A stretch of 64,000 bases of DNA from Celeribacter baekdonensis (GCF_900102315.1 NZ_FNBL01000001.1:1-64000), one strand, 5' to 3'; positions 8,449-17,602 are shown, counted from the stretch's first letter. Numbers and translations are program-made. The notes: generated from the letters alone by a model not told the origin.

Positions 8449-8562
8449 AAAGCGTCACGCCTTTGACCTGAGACAGGGGAAAGGCGTGACGCCACCAGAC
8501 ATATCAATGGTGTGGGCGTTCCGCCATAAACCCGTGAGACAGGTTTATGGCGGAACGCTTTA
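8449..8562 (-). repeat. Composite palindromic repeat, copy 1
   Basis: Two stem-loops separated by a linker. The first (8516-8558) has perfect 17-base arms beginning GCGTTCCGCCATAAACC around a nine-base loop; the second (8452-8492) has perfect 13-base arms GCGTCACGCCTTT. Read on the minus strand the element starts with TAAAGCGTTCC, whose TAA is the stop codon of tsf. The linker (about 8493-8515) contains TTGATATGTCTGG and is shared with copy 2 at 13280-13370. It looks like a dispersed intergenic repeat rather than a terminator, as no T run follows either stem. Confidence 0.8.
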
Positions 8563-9435
8563 GCCTTGAGCCGCTTTGGCAACTTCAGCGGCAAAATCTT
8601 CTGCCACTTTTTCAATGCCTTCGCCGACTTCGAGACGCACGAAACCGGTGATTTCCACGCCAGCTTCTTTTGCAGCCGCTTCAACGGTCAAATCGGGGTT
8701 CACCACGAAAGCCTGACCCAAAAGTGTGGATTCAGCGATGAATTTCGCCATCCGGCCTTTGATCATGTTCTCGATGATGTTTTCCGGCTTGCCAGATTCG
8801 CGCGCGATGTCGATCTGAACTTGCTTTTCTTTCTCGACGATGGCCGGATCAAGATCCGCTTCGCCCAGAGCCGCCGGGTTGGCCGCCGCGATGTGCATGG
8901 CAACCTGTTTGCCGAACGCATCGTTTGCGCCATTGAGGCCGACGAGAACGCCGATTTTGCCCATGCCGTCAGCCGCTGCGTTGTGGACATAGGTCACAAC
9001 GGATGCGGCTTCGATTTTGGCCATGCGACGCAGACCCATGTTTTCGCCAATGGTCGCGATCTTGTCAGTGATGATCTCGGACACCGCTTTGCCGTTCACT
9101 TCAGCCGCATTGAGCGCCTCAAGATCGTCAGCCGCCAAAGCCGCAGACGCGATGTCTTTGACCATGGCTTGGAATTCGGCGTTTTTACCAACGAAGTCGG
9201 TTTCAGAGTTGACTTCAACAGCGACACCAACGCCACCGTCAACAGCCACACCCACAAGACCTTCAGCCGCCGTACGGCCAGCTTTTTTCGCGGCTTTCGC
9301 CAAACCTTTGGTGCGCAGCCAATCCACAGCGGCTTCGAAATCGCCATCGGTTTCGGTGAGCGCTTTTTTCGCGTCCATCATGCCCGCAGCCGTTGCTTCG
9401 CGCAGTTCTTTCACCATTGCAGCAGTGATTGCCAT
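8560..9435 (-). CDS. tsf: Translation elongation factor Ts
   Basis: A 291-residue EF-Ts that recycles EF-Tu by releasing GDP. The N-terminal UBA-like region reads [18 protein letters not shown], with the conserved TDF motif in [10 protein letters not shown] (about residue 80) that inserts into EF-Tu. It is downstream of rpsB in the normal order, separated by 105 bp with a hairpin. The in-frame region upstream of 9435 lacks family similarity, so the ATG at 9435 is used, with GAGAGCC upstream. The stop codon TAA is also the first three bases of a palindromic repeat. Confidence 0.97.
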   Translation of the reverse strand: MAITAAMVKELREATAAGMMDAKKALTETDGDFEAAVDWLRTKGLAKAAKKAGRTAAEGLVGVAVDGGVGVAVEVNSETDFVGKNAEFQAMVKDIASAALAADDLEALNAAEVNGKAVSEIITDKIATIGENMGLRRMAKIEAASVVTYVHNAAADGMGKIGVLVGLNGANDAFGKQVAMHIAAANPAALGEADLDPAIVEKEKQVQIDIARESGKPENIIENMIKGRMAKFIAESTLLGQAFVVNPDLTVEAAAKEAGVEITGFVRLEVGEGIEKVAEDFAAEVAKAAQG

Positions 9436-9467
9436 ATCGGCTCTCCTCGAATGTCTTTGATCAGTCT

Positions 9468-9492
9468 CGGGGGCGGGCTTACCCTGCCCCCG
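9468..9492 (-). promoter_or_regulatory. Hairpin between rpsB and tsf
   Basis: CGGGGGC (9468-9474) pairs with GCCCCCG (9486-9492), with a further inner GGG/CCC. No T run follows on the minus strand, so it is more likely an RNA processing or stability element, or a partial attenuator, than a full terminator. Confidence 0.4.
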
Positions 9493-9540
9493 TATCAATT
9501 TTGTAACGCCCGCGCGCAAATCGCGCAGCGGGTCGTCAAA

Positions 9541-10320
9541 TTAGGCCTCGGAGGCTTCGGCTTCGGCCACGGCTTCTTCAGCCATCGCTTCTTCGAAGGC
9601 ACCGATGTCAACGCCGGCGGCACCCATCTGAGCGGTCATACCAGCCAAAGCGGCACGCGCGACGAGATCGCAATAAAGCGAAATAGCGCGCGATGCGTCA
9701 TCGTTGCCCGGGATGATGTAATCCACACCGTTCGGGGAACAGTTGGAGTCAACCACGGCCACAACCGGGATGCCGAGTTTTTTGGCTTCGAGAATGGCCA
9801 GGTCTTCTTTTTTCACGTCGATGACGAAAAGAAGATCCGGCACGCCGCCCATTTCACGAATCCCGCCGAGGGAGGCCTGAAGTTTGGCTTGGTCGCGTTC
9901 CATGTTCAGGCGCTCTTTCTTGGTGAGGCCTTCTGCGCCGTTTGCCAACGACTCATCAATCATGTTCAAACGCTGAATGGACTGGGACACGGTTTTCCAG
10001 TTGGTCAACGTGCCACCGAGCCAGCGGTGGTTCATGTAATACTGTGCGCATTTTTCAGCGGCTTCGGCAACGGGGCCCGCGGCCTGACGTTTGGTGCCGA
10101 CGAAGAGAATGCGGCCCCCTTTCGCAGCGGTATCACGCACAACCTGCAACGCCTGCTCCAACATGGGCAAGGTCTGTGTCAGGTCGAAAATGTGGATGCC
10201 ATTGCGTTCCCCATAGATGAATTCCTGCATACGCGGATTCCAACGCTGGGTTTGGTGACCAAAGTGTACGCCAGCTTCCAAAAGCTGACGCATCGAGAAA
10301 TCAGGAAGCGTCATGTCCAT
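9541..10320 (-). CDS. rpsB: 30S ribosomal protein S2
   Basis: A 259-residue ribosomal protein S2. Family blocks are clear: [20 protein letters not shown] near the start, [26 protein letters not shown], and [12 protein letters not shown] with [10 protein letters not shown]. The C-terminus is a short Ala/Glu-rich tail, common in alphaproteobacterial S2. Start ATG at 10320 is preceded by AAAAGGATT. First gene of rpsB-tsf; about 270 bp of shared upstream DNA separates it from the divergent psuK. The leader is predicted to fold (GGTTGAGACATCAGTCTCGG), which might serve S2 autoregulation, but I cannot show it. Confidence 0.97.
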   Translation of the reverse strand: MDMTLPDFSMRQLLEAGVHFGHQTQRWNPRMQEFIYGERNGIHIFDLTQTLPMLEQALQVVRDTAAKGGRILFVGTKRQAAGPVAEAAEKCAQYYMNHRWLGGTLTNWKTVSQSIQRLNMIDESLANGAEGLTKKERLNMERDQAKLQASLGGIREMGGVPDLLFVIDVKKEDLAILEAKKLGIPVVAVVDSNCSPNGVDYIIPGNDDASRAISLYCDLVARAALAGMTAQMGAAGVDIGAFEEAMAEEAVAEAEASEA

Positions 10321-10592
10321 AATCCTTTTCCGGTTTAACGCCTGAGCAGAGGTTCCGAGACTGATGTCTCAACCGGTGGACCTGTCGAGGATGTCTCCCC
10401 CGAAGGCCCGCCTCCGCCTGTGAAGTGATCGCGCATATAGATGTGAATTTTCCAAAGTGCAAGCCCCTGCCCGTCCAAACACCGGTGTTTTGCCCGCAGG
10501 CGTGCTTGAGGCGGCATTTGGACCGCAAATTTACAGGGTGGATCGTCGGCAATCCTTGCCATTCGGTCAAAATTGCGGTCATGGATAAGGCC

Positions 10593-11486
10593 ATGAGTAC
10601 ACCATATAATATCCTTTGTATCGGGTCCGTGTTGTGGGACGTCATCGGTCGCTCGGATCGCGCCATGCGGTTGGGCTCGGATGTGCCCGGACGGATCATT
10701 CGCATTCCCGGCGGCGTGGCGATGAATATTGCCATGGCCTTGGCGCGGTTTGGCCTGTCGCCGGACTTGTTGACCGCCATCGGTCGCGACCCGGCGGGCG
10801 ATGAATTGATTCAGGCGGCCACCGTGCGCGGCATTGGCACCGATCATGTCTACCGCTCCGATGACCTGCCGACCGACACCTATATGGCGGTCGAAGGTGC
10901 CAACGGGTTGATCGCCGCCATTGCCGATGCGCATTCCCTGGAAGCGGCAGGCGACAAAATTCTGCGACCGCTTGCCGATGGGCGCCTGGGCAGCCTTGAG
11001 GCGCCTTATAACGGTCCAATCGCACTTGACGGCAATCTCACCACGCAGCTTTTGCGCGAGATCGCCATTTCACCGCTCTTTGCCCGTGCCGATCTGCGCA
11101 TCGCGCCCGCCAGCCCCGGCAAGGCCGAACGGCTTTTGCCGCTGCTCGATCACCCACGCGCCACCTTATATGTCAACATTGAGGAGGCCGGGCTTTTGGC
11201 CCACGCCACCTTTGACAGCTCGGCGCAGGCCGCGCAGGCGCTGGTCGCCAAAGGCGCGCATCGCGTTTTGGTCACCCATGGCGGCCAGGATGCCTCGATG
11301 GCCCGTCACGATATGGTCCTCACCCAAACCCCGCCGCCCGTGCTGGTCGCGCGGGTCACTGGCGCGGGCGATACGTTTATGGCCGCCCATGTTGCGGCCG
11401 AAATGCAAGGCGCGGATGAGGCAAACGCCCTCACCGAGGCCTTGAACGCCGCAGCCCAATATGTTTCTGGAGATACCCCGCTATGA
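10593..11486 (+). CDS. psuK: PfkB-family sugar kinase, probable pseudouridine kinase
   Basis: A 297-residue ribokinase-like kinase. Marks are the N-terminal NILCIGSVLWDVIGR, the GGVAMNIAMALARFG substrate-side motif, and the C-terminal anion-hole/catalytic motif TGAGDTFMAAHVA (PfkB signature 2). The gene overlaps psuG by four bases (ATGA), so its likely role is phosphorylation of pseudouridine to pseudouridine 5'-phosphate for PsuG. Two starts are possible, 10581 and 10593; GATAAGG six bases before 10593 favours the second. Confidence 0.85.
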   Translation: MSTPYNILCIGSVLWDVIGRSDRAMRLGSDVPGRIIRIPGGVAMNIAMALARFGLSPDLLTAIGRDPAGDELIQAATVRGIGTDHVYRSDDLPTDTYMAVEGANGLIAAIADAHSLEAAGDKILRPLADGRLGSLEAPYNGPIALDGNLTTQLLREIAISPLFARADLRIAPASPGKAERLLPLLDHPRATLYVNIEEAGLLAHATFDSSAQAAQALVAKGAHRVLVTHGGQDASMARHDMVLTQTPPPVLVARVTGAGDTFMAAHVAAEMQGADEANALTEALNAAAQYVSGDTPL

Positions 11487-12409
11487 CTGATCTGAACTCT
11501 GGCCTGCCGATGATGTACGCCCCCGAAGTTGTGGCCGCCTTGGACACAGGCGCGCCGATTGTGGCGCTTGAATCGACGATCATCACCCATGGTATGCCCT
11601 ACCCGCAAAACGTCGAGACCGCGCGGATGGTTGAGGCAGATGTGCGCACCGCCGGGGCTGTGCCCGCCACCATCGCCGTGCTTGATGGCGTGTTGCACAT
11701 CGGCTTGACCGACACTCAACTGGAAGCTCTGGCACAGGCCAGCAATGTGATGAAAGTCTCGCGCGCCGATATGCCTGTCTGTATCGCGCTTGGGGCCACA
11801 GGTGCCACCACCGTGGCCGCCACGATGATCGCCGCCGAGATTGCCGGGATCAAAGTCTTTGCGACAGGCGGCATTGGCGGCGTGCATCGCGGTGCCGAAG
11901 AGACCTTTGACATCTCCGCCGATCTGTTGGAACTGGGTGAAACCGCCGTGACCGTGGTCGCGGCCGGGCCCAAAGCCATTCTCGACATTCCGAAAACGCT
12001 CGAAGTGTTGGAAACCCATGGCGTGCCGGTGATTGCCTATGGCCAAGATGAGATTCCGGCCTTTTGGTCGCGCGCCTCTGGTCTCAAAGCGCCTTTGCGA
12101 CTGGACAGTCCCGAAGACATTGCGCGCGCCATGCAGGTGCGCGCGGCGATGGGCCTAAAGGGCGGGCAGTTGGTGGCCAACCCGATCCCGGAGGCGGACG
12201 AAATCCCGCAAGAGGTGATCATGCCCTTCGTGGAAACCGCATTGAAAGAAGCCGAGGCCCAAGGCATTTCCGCCAAAGAGGTTACGCCATTCTTGTTGCA
12301 GCGGATTTTTGAGCTGACCGAGGGCCGTTCGCTCACCTCCAACATTGCCTTGGTGCGCAACAATGCGCGATTGGCGGCCAGGATCGCCGCCGCGCTGTGC
12401 GCAAAGTAA
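11483..12409 (+). CDS. psuG: Pseudouridine-5'-phosphate glycosidase
   Basis: A 308-residue enzyme that cleaves the C-C glycosidic bond of pseudouridine 5'-phosphate to uracil and ribose 5-phosphate (reversibly). The family blocks are ALESTIITHGMPYPQNVETA, GATTVAATMIAAEIAGIKVF, FATGGIGGVHRGAEETFDIS and the late LTSNIALVRNNARLAA. Length is typical. Coupled to psuK by an ATGA overlap, together they recycle the nucleoside from degraded tRNA and rRNA. About 145 bp without a gene follows. Confidence 0.95.
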   Translation: MTDLNSGLPMMYAPEVVAALDTGAPIVALESTIITHGMPYPQNVETARMVEADVRTAGAVPATIAVLDGVLHIGLTDTQLEALAQASNVMKVSRADMPVCIALGATGATTVAATMIAAEIAGIKVFATGGIGGVHRGAEETFDISADLLELGETAVTVVAAGPKAILDIPKTLEVLETHGVPVIAYGQDEIPAFWSRASGLKAPLRLDSPEDIARAMQVRAAMGLKGGQLVANPIPEADEIPQEVIMPFVETALKEAEAQGISAKEVTPFLLQRIFELTEGRSLTSNIALVRNNARLAARIAAALCAK

Positions 12410-12553
12410 GCAGATCGGCGACGGCTTGTAAAAATCATGAGAATTATGGCGGGGCGCGCGCTTTTCAGGGGCCTGCCATGTTGTGTCGGGGCCCATGCCA
12501 CCCTAAGTTCTGGGAAACTGGCGGTTTCGCCCCTAATGCAGTGACAAATCGCG

Positions 12554-13282
12554 ATGACCAATCCATTTGAAGATGGCCCTCACCTCCCTCCACGCAAACC
12601 AAGCCTTGGGGCACGGTTGCGCGCGGCCTTTTTGACCGGCCTCGTCGTTGTCGCCCCTATCGGCCTGACCGCCTATGTGATCTGGACGGTGATCGGCTGG
12701 GTCGATGGCTGGGTGCTGACCTTTGTGCCGCAGGCCTATCATCCCGACGCGTTGATCAACCGTTTGTTGGGCTATTCCGATCCTTTGGACCAAATTCACA
12801 TCAACCTGCGCGGCGTGGGCGTGATCATTTTCCTGCTGTTCACCGTCGTCGTCGGCTGGATTGCCAAGGGTCTTGTCGGTCGCTCGCTGATCCGCTGGGC
12901 CGAACGGCTTGTTGATCGCACTCCGATTGTGCGGTCGATTTACAACGGCCTCAAACAGATCGCCGAAACGGTGTTTTCACAATCCGACACGTCCTTTGAT
13001 AAAGCCTGTCTGGTCGAATACCCGCGCCGGGGCATCTGGGCGATCGGATTCGTCTCGACCAACGCCAAAGGCGAAATCGCCACACGCACGCCAAGCGATG
13101 AAGTGATGTTGTCGGTGTTTGTGCCCACGACACCCAACCCGACCTCGGGATTTTTGCTGTTTTTCCCGGAACATGACGTGGTGATTTTGGATATGTCGGT
13201 CGAAGATGCCGCCAAACTGGTGATTTCTGCCGGGCTTGTGTATCCAAACTCCAAAGATCCAACCGAACCTGCGTTGACCTAA
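12554..13282 (+). CDS. DUF502 family membrane protein
   Basis: A 242-residue inner-membrane protein of unknown function. Two strong membrane segments are seen, about residues 24-48 (AAFLTGLVVVAPIGLTAYVIW) and 85-108 (GVGVIIFLLFTVVVGWIAKG), followed by a conserved soluble domain with TPIVRSIYNGLKQ and FSQSDTSFDKACLVEYPR, as in the DUF502 family. Nothing in the context assigns a role. The stop codon TAA is the first three bases of a palindromic repeat copy, the same arrangement as at tsf. Confidence 0.85.
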   Translation: MTNPFEDGPHLPPRKPSLGARLRAAFLTGLVVVAPIGLTAYVIWTVIGWVDGWVLTFVPQAYHPDALINRLLGYSDPLDQIHINLRGVGVIIFLLFTVVVGWIAKGLVGRSLIRWAERLVDRTPIVRSIYNGLKQIAETVFSQSDTSFDKACLVEYPRRGIWAIGFVSTNAKGEIATRTPSDEVMLSVFVPTTPNPTSGFLLFFPEHDVVILDMSVEDAAKLVISAGLVYPNSKDPTEPALT

Positions 13283-13370
13283 AGCGTTCCGGCATAAAGC
13301 GTTCCGGCATAAACCCGTGATTCAGGGTTATGCCGGAACGCCCACAACAGTGATATGTCTGGCAGCGTCA
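13280..13370 (+). repeat. Composite palindromic repeat, copy 2
   Basis: Begins on the stop codon of the DUF502 gene (TAAAGCGTTCC). The first 15 bases AAAGCGTTCCGGCAT are perfectly duplicated in tandem (13281-13310). The stem pairs 13299-13316 with 13325-13341 (one unpaired A). The following linker (13342-13365, with GTGATATGTCTGG) matches copy 1 in the same order. The second stem-loop of copy 1 is lost here, because the element runs into the stop codon of the opposite patatin-like gene at 13368. Confidence 0.78.
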
Positions 13371-14423
13371 TCCAAACATCTGTTTGAGATCGACACTGGC
13401 GCGTTTGCCCAAATCATCAAAATGCGCGTCCAAAAACCGATCACAGGCCACGCGTCCCGCCTCTTTCATCCGCATCAAAAGCATCGGGGACGGTGACATT
13501 TTGGTGCGTGAGGACAAATCCTGCATCAGATCGTCATCGGCGATCATATGGATCAACACGTCTTTCATACTGCCCTCAGGCAACCGATTTTCGGCGATCA
13601 ATTCGCGGACAAACTGCACCGCGCGCAATTCGCGCAACAAAGACGTGTTGAACGAAATCTCGTTGATGCGGTTTTGAATCTCTTCCGGCGTGGTCGGCGT
13701 GCCCGGACGCTCCAGCGGGTTGATATTGACGATCACCACATCTTGCGGAAATTCTGGTTCAAACAGTGGAAACAGCGCCGGATTGCCGGTGTAGCCACCG
13801 TCCCAATAGGGGTCCGTGATGCCCGTGATCGGGTCGGTCAGATCGACCGCCTGAAACAATTCCGGCAAACAGGCCGAGGCCAAAACCACATCCGTTGTCA
13901 CCTCATCATGCGAAAACACCCGGATTTTTCCGGTGCGCACATTGGTGGTGGAGATAAACAGCGCGGGTCCCGCGCCGGTATGCAAAATGCCGCAGTCCAT
14001 CGCATCGACGATGGGTCTGAGCGGGTTTTGATAAAACATGCCATAGGCATAGGGGCTGATCATCGTCGTCACGGATTCAAAGAAGTTAAACGGCATTGCC
14101 GCTTCCATCATCTTGGTCATGATTTCCGTGGTTGGCCCGAATTGCCGCAACCATGCGGACAGGCGCACATCGGTGATCGCCCCCATCTCGCCCCAAAGAT
14201 CATCAAGCGCCGCTTTAGCGCCCGCGCGACCATTGCGCACCATCCCGGCTTTCAGCGCCACCCCGTTGAGTGCCCCCGCCGAAGTGCCCGAAATGGCGGC
14301 GATTTCGATCTCGTCATGCTCCAACAGCCGGTCCAGAACCCCCCAGGTAAAGGCCCCATGCGCCCCCCCGCCTTGCAAGGCGAGGTTGATCTGTTTTGGT
14401 TTGATTTTGGGTTTGCGCGTCAT
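13368..14423 (-). CDS. Patatin-like phospholipase
   Basis: A 351-residue patatin-fold lipid hydrolase. The glycine-rich oxyanion loop is LALQGGGAHGAFTWGVLD (about residues 14-31), the nucleophile serine is in SGTSAGALNG, and the catalytic Asp is in YWDGGYTGNP, giving a complete Ser-Asp dyad. No signal peptide is visible, so it acts in the cytoplasm. It lies downstream of bdhA on the same strand with a 132 bp gap. In many bacteria storing polyhydroxybutyrate such an arrangement suggests a link to storage-polymer or lipid turnover, but the substrate cannot be read here. Confidence 0.87.
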   Translation of the reverse strand: MTRKPKIKPKQINLALQGGGAHGAFTWGVLDRLLEHDEIEIAAISGTSAGALNGVALKAGMVRNGRAGAKAALDDLWGEMGAITDVRLSAWLRQFGPTTEIMTKMMEAAMPFNFFESVTTMISPYAYGMFYQNPLRPIVDAMDCGILHTGAGPALFISTTNVRTGKIRVFSHDEVTTDVVLASACLPELFQAVDLTDPITGITDPYWDGGYTGNPALFPLFEPEFPQDVVIVNINPLERPGTPTTPEEIQNRINEISFNTSLLRELRAVQFVRELIAENRLPEGSMKDVLIHMIADDDLMQDLSSRTKMSPSPMLLMRMKEAGRVACDRFLDAHFDDLGKRASVDLKQMFG

Positions 14424-14555
14424 CTGAAGCCCTTTCCGGGACTGTTATTGGCAAAGGCGCGCCGCGTTGGGGGCGCCTTTGGATGTCATAGCGGGCCAAA
14501 GCGCGGCCTCACAGCGGGATCAACGTCGCATCACGTTGGTCGCATCACGTTGCGC

Positions 14556-15341
14556 TTACAGGGCGGTCCAGCCACCATCGACAGAAATCGTCGTGCCGGT
14601 GATTTGCTTGGCATAATCAGAGGCCAGGAACACACAAGTGCCGCCCAATTCTTCGACGGTGGCAAATTGTTTCGACGGCTGACGATCCAACAACACCTCA
14701 CGGATCACGGTGTCGCGGTCCATGTTATACTGTTTCATCGTGTCGGGGATTTGCGCCTCCACCAGCGGCGTCAACACATAGCCCGGACAGACCGCATTAC
14801 AGGTGATCGGCTCTTCGGCAGTCTCCAAGGCGGTGACTTTGGTCAGGCCGACGATGCCGTGCTTGGCGGCAACATAGGCGGATTTATAGGGCGATGCGGT
14901 CAGGCCATGCGCCGAGGCGATGTTGATCACCCGGCCCCACCCGGCTTTGCGCATCATCGGCAGGGCGGCTGCGGTGGTGTGAAAGGCGGAACTGAGATTG
15001 ATCGCGATGATCGCGTTCCATTTTTCGACCGGGAACTCATCAATCGGGGCAACATGTTGAATACCGGCGTTGTTCACAAGAATATCGCACGCCCCCGCAG
15101 TCTCGATCAAGGCGCGGCAGTCGTCGGATTTGGACATATCGGCCTTGATATAGCGGACCTCAACGCCGTGCTCTTTGGCCATGTCTTTGGCCAATTGATG
15201 ATCCTCATCGCGGTCTGTGAAAGAATTGAGGACGATGTTCGCCCCTGCTTTGGCCAATTCATGGGCGACGCCAAGCCCGATGCCGGAATTCGATCCGGTG
15301 ATGATGGCGGTTTTGCCTGAAAGCGGTGTTTGCGTGCTCAT
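14556..15341 (-). CDS. bdhA: 3-hydroxybutyrate dehydrogenase
   Basis: A 261-residue short-chain dehydrogenase that oxidises D-3-hydroxybutyrate to acetoacetate with NAD+. The nucleotide motif is TGSNSGIGLG, the structural motif NNAGIQH, and the catalytic Tyr-Lys pair lies in YKSAYVAAKHG. The C-terminal QITGTTISVDGGWTAL and the VCPGYVLTPLVEAQI block are specific to this enzyme group. The ATG at 15341 follows a strong AAAGGAGA. It is the last step in polyhydroxybutyrate use. A separate minus-strand terminator lies about 200 bp upstream. Confidence 0.92.
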   Translation of the reverse strand: MSTQTPLSGKTAIITGSNSGIGLGVAHELAKAGANIVLNSFTDRDEDHQLAKDMAKEHGVEVRYIKADMSKSDDCRALIETAGACDILVNNAGIQHVAPIDEFPVEKWNAIIAINLSSAFHTTAAALPMMRKAGWGRVINIASAHGLTASPYKSAYVAAKHGIVGLTKVTALETAEEPITCNAVCPGYVLTPLVEAQIPDTMKQYNMDRDTVIREVLLDRQPSKQFATVEELGGTCVFLASDYAKQITGTTISVDGGWTAL

Positions 15342-15538
15342 AGCAGGTCTCCTTTATCTGTTCCCTCATAACTTACGTGCTGCGGGTGCAAAACAAAGGG
15401 GAGAATCACATTTACGGCAAAGAATCGGGGTCACACTGTGGCGAGGCAAACCGTGATTGTGCGTGAAGCGGCGGCGTTTGGACCGATGCACATCCTCGGA
15501 TCAGCCAAGCCTGCTTGGGGTTTACCCAAAGTCAGGGC

Positions 15539-15650
15539 AAAAAAAACGCCCGCACAAGGCGGGCGCTGAGTTATTGAGGCAGGTTTCATACAGGCAAGAA
15601 ACCTATCGAGCAGTGAGGTCTTTATACGCGTTTCTCCGCCGCACTCCAAG
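15539..15650 (-). ncRNA. Candidate small RNA ending at an orphan terminator
   Basis: On the minus strand, AGGTTTC and GAAACCT (about 15576-15605) form a hairpin, followed by a strong terminator: CGCCCGC with GCGGGCG (15547-15565) and eight T residues (15539-15546). No minus-strand gene ends here, and bdhA starts 200 bp further on with its own ribosome binding site. A short transcript of roughly 100 nt is the simplest reading. The 5' end and promoter are not identified; a leader attenuator for bdhA is an alternative. Confidence 0.35.
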
Positions 15651-15728
15651 CTAAAAGTTTGAATTCATGTCCAAGCCGTCGTAGTTTCACTTTCAATAAT
15701 AACGCAAAACGAAGGCATTGTTCGCGAT

Positions 15729-17543
15729 ATGGCACAGCAGTTTTTCCAAACCCTTCGCACAACATCAGCGGTGGTCACCCTTTGCGTTTTGGCCAGCTCG
15801 CTTTCGGCCGCGCCGCAAACCGGGTTGGCGATGTATGGCGATCCTGAATTGCCCGCCGATTTCAGTGCCCTGCCCTATGTCAATGCCGATGCCCCCAAAG
15901 GCGGTGCGATCATCACCGGCGAAGGCGGCAGTTTCGACAGTCTCAATCCCTTTATTCAAAAAGGCAAAGCGCCTTGGCAATTGCGTTATCTCATGGCCGA
16001 AAGCCTCATGGGACAGGCGTTTTCCGAACCTTTCACGCTTTATTGCTTGCTTTGCGAAACCGTCGAGACCGACACCGATCGCACTTGGGTCGAATTCACC
16101 CTGCGTGACACGGCCCGGTTTTCTGATGGCACCCCGGTCACCGTCGAAGACGTGATGTGGTCCTATGAAACGCTTGGCACCCAAGGCCATGGCCGTTATG
16201 CCACGCTTTGGGGTCAGATTGCGCGCATGGAACAGACCGGCGAGCGCTCGGTCAAATTCACCTTCAACACCCCCAATCGCGAATTGCCGCTGTTGACCGC
16301 GATCCGGCCCATCCTGAAAAAAGCCTATTGGGACGACAAGGATTTCACTCAATCCGGCTTTGACACGATCCCCGTCTCGTCCGCCCCCTATGTGATCACC
16401 GATGTGCAGCCGGGCATGTTTGTCGAACTGACCCGCAACCCGGACTATTGGGGCAAGGACGTGCCGTTCATGCGCGGTCAGGCCAATTTGGACACCATCC
16501 GGTTGGAATATTTCGCCGACGCCTCTTTGGTGATCGAAGCATTTAAGGCCGGAACGCTGAATGCGCACCGCGAATTCAACATTCAGACCTGGCAAGACCA
16601 ATATGATTTCCCCGCCGTTGCGCGTGGCGACGTGATCAAATCGGTGATCCCGCATCAACGCCCCACCGGGATGACCGGCTTTGCGATGAACACCCGCCAG
16701 CCGCAATTTGCCGATTGGCGCGTGCGTCAGGCGATGATCGAAGCGTTCAATTTCGATTATATCAACGAGGCCCAGACCGAGAGCCAACAGACCCGGATCA
16801 CCTCTTATTTTTCCAACTCGCCGCTTGGTATGCGCCCCGGTCCCGCCGAGGGCCGCGTGGCCGAGCTTTTGGCCCCTTATAAAGACCAGCTTTTGCCCGG
16901 CACGCTTGAGGGCTATGAGCTGCCCGAGACCTCCGGGCGTGAATTGGACCGGGGCGCGATGCGCCGGGCCCTTGGGTTGATGGAACAGGCCGGATGGACG
17001 ATCCAAAACGGCCAGATGAAAAACGCTGCGGGACAGCCCTTTGCCTTTGAGATCGTGCTCAAGGTCGGTGATGATGAAAACCAGTCGATCATCGACACCT
17101 ACACGCAAATGCTGCTGCACCTCGGCATCACGCCGAAAATCTCCGTCGTCGATTCCGCGCAATACACGCAGCGGATGGAGACGTTTGATTTTGGCATGAC
17201 CCCGGTGCGCTATGGTCTCTCGCTCAGCCCCGGCAACGAACAATACGCTTATTTCGGCCAAGCCGCCGCCGACACGCCCGGCTCGCGCAACATTGCCGGG
17301 ATCAATGATCCGGTGGTCGATGCGATGATTGACAAAATGTTGGATGCCGGGAACCGCGAAGACAGCTTGGCGGCCACCCGCGCGCTTGACCGGGTGCTGA
17401 CGGCGGGCCGCTATGCCATTCCGCTCTATGCCTGGAACGAAAGTTTTGACGCACATGTGAAAGAGCTAAAATATCATGACACCTTGCCGCTCTATGGCGA
17501 CTGGATTATGTGGCGGGAAATGACGTGGTATTGGCAGGAGTGA
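15729..17543 (+). CDS. Extracellular solute-binding protein, YejA-like
   Basis: A 604-residue periplasmic binding protein of family 5 (peptide/nickel ABC importers). A signal peptide covers about residues 1-28, ending SSLSAAP. The mature start GLAMYGDPELPADFSALPYV and NADAPKGGAI matches the YejA type, which takes up oligopeptides and microcin C-like compounds. Later blocks VTVEDVMWSYETL and RQAMIEAFNFDYINE are typical of the family. No permease or ATPase genes follow here, so it works with a transporter encoded elsewhere or is an orphan. Start at 15729 has a poor ribosome binding site. Confidence 0.85.
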   Translation: MAQQFFQTLRTTSAVVTLCVLASSLSAAPQTGLAMYGDPELPADFSALPYVNADAPKGGAIITGEGGSFDSLNPFIQKGKAPWQLRYLMAESLMGQAFSEPFTLYCLLCETVETDTDRTWVEFTLRDTARFSDGTPVTVEDVMWSYETLGTQGHGRYATLWGQIARMEQTGERSVKFTFNTPNRELPLLTAIRPILKKAYWDDKDFTQSGFDTIPVSSAPYVITDVQPGMFVELTRNPDYWGKDVPFMRGQANLDTIRLEYFADASLVIEAFKAGTLNAHREFNIQTWQDQYDFPAVARGDVIKSVIPHQRPTGMTGFAMNTRQPQFADWRVRQAMIEAFNFDYINEAQTESQQTRITSYFSNSPLGMRPGPAEGRVAELLAPYKDQLLPGTLEGYELPETSGRELDRGAMRRALGLMEQAGWTIQNGQMKNAAGQPFAFEIVLKVGDDENQSIIDTYTQMLLHLGITPKISVVDSAQYTQRMETFDFGMTPVRYGLSLSPGNEQYAYFGQAAADTPGSRNIAGINDPVVDAMIDKMLDAGNREDSLAATRALDRVLTAGRYAIPLYAWNESFDAHVKELKYHDTLPLYGDWIMWREMTWYWQE

Positions 17544-17602
17544 TCCGCCACGTTTATCCGCCAAACCTGATCGCTCAACCTTTGCCTTTTGGGAAGAAAA
17601 CC

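Noticed and set aside
8566-10338. Plus-strand frame of 590 codons spanning tsf and rpsB
   Set aside because: It crosses two certain ribosomal-operon genes and a hairpin; Phe/His/Gly-rich shadow sequence.
13548-15320. Plus-strand frame of 590 codons opposite the patatin-like gene and bdhA
   Set aside because: Composition typical of an antisense shadow, and it crosses an intergenic tandem repeat.
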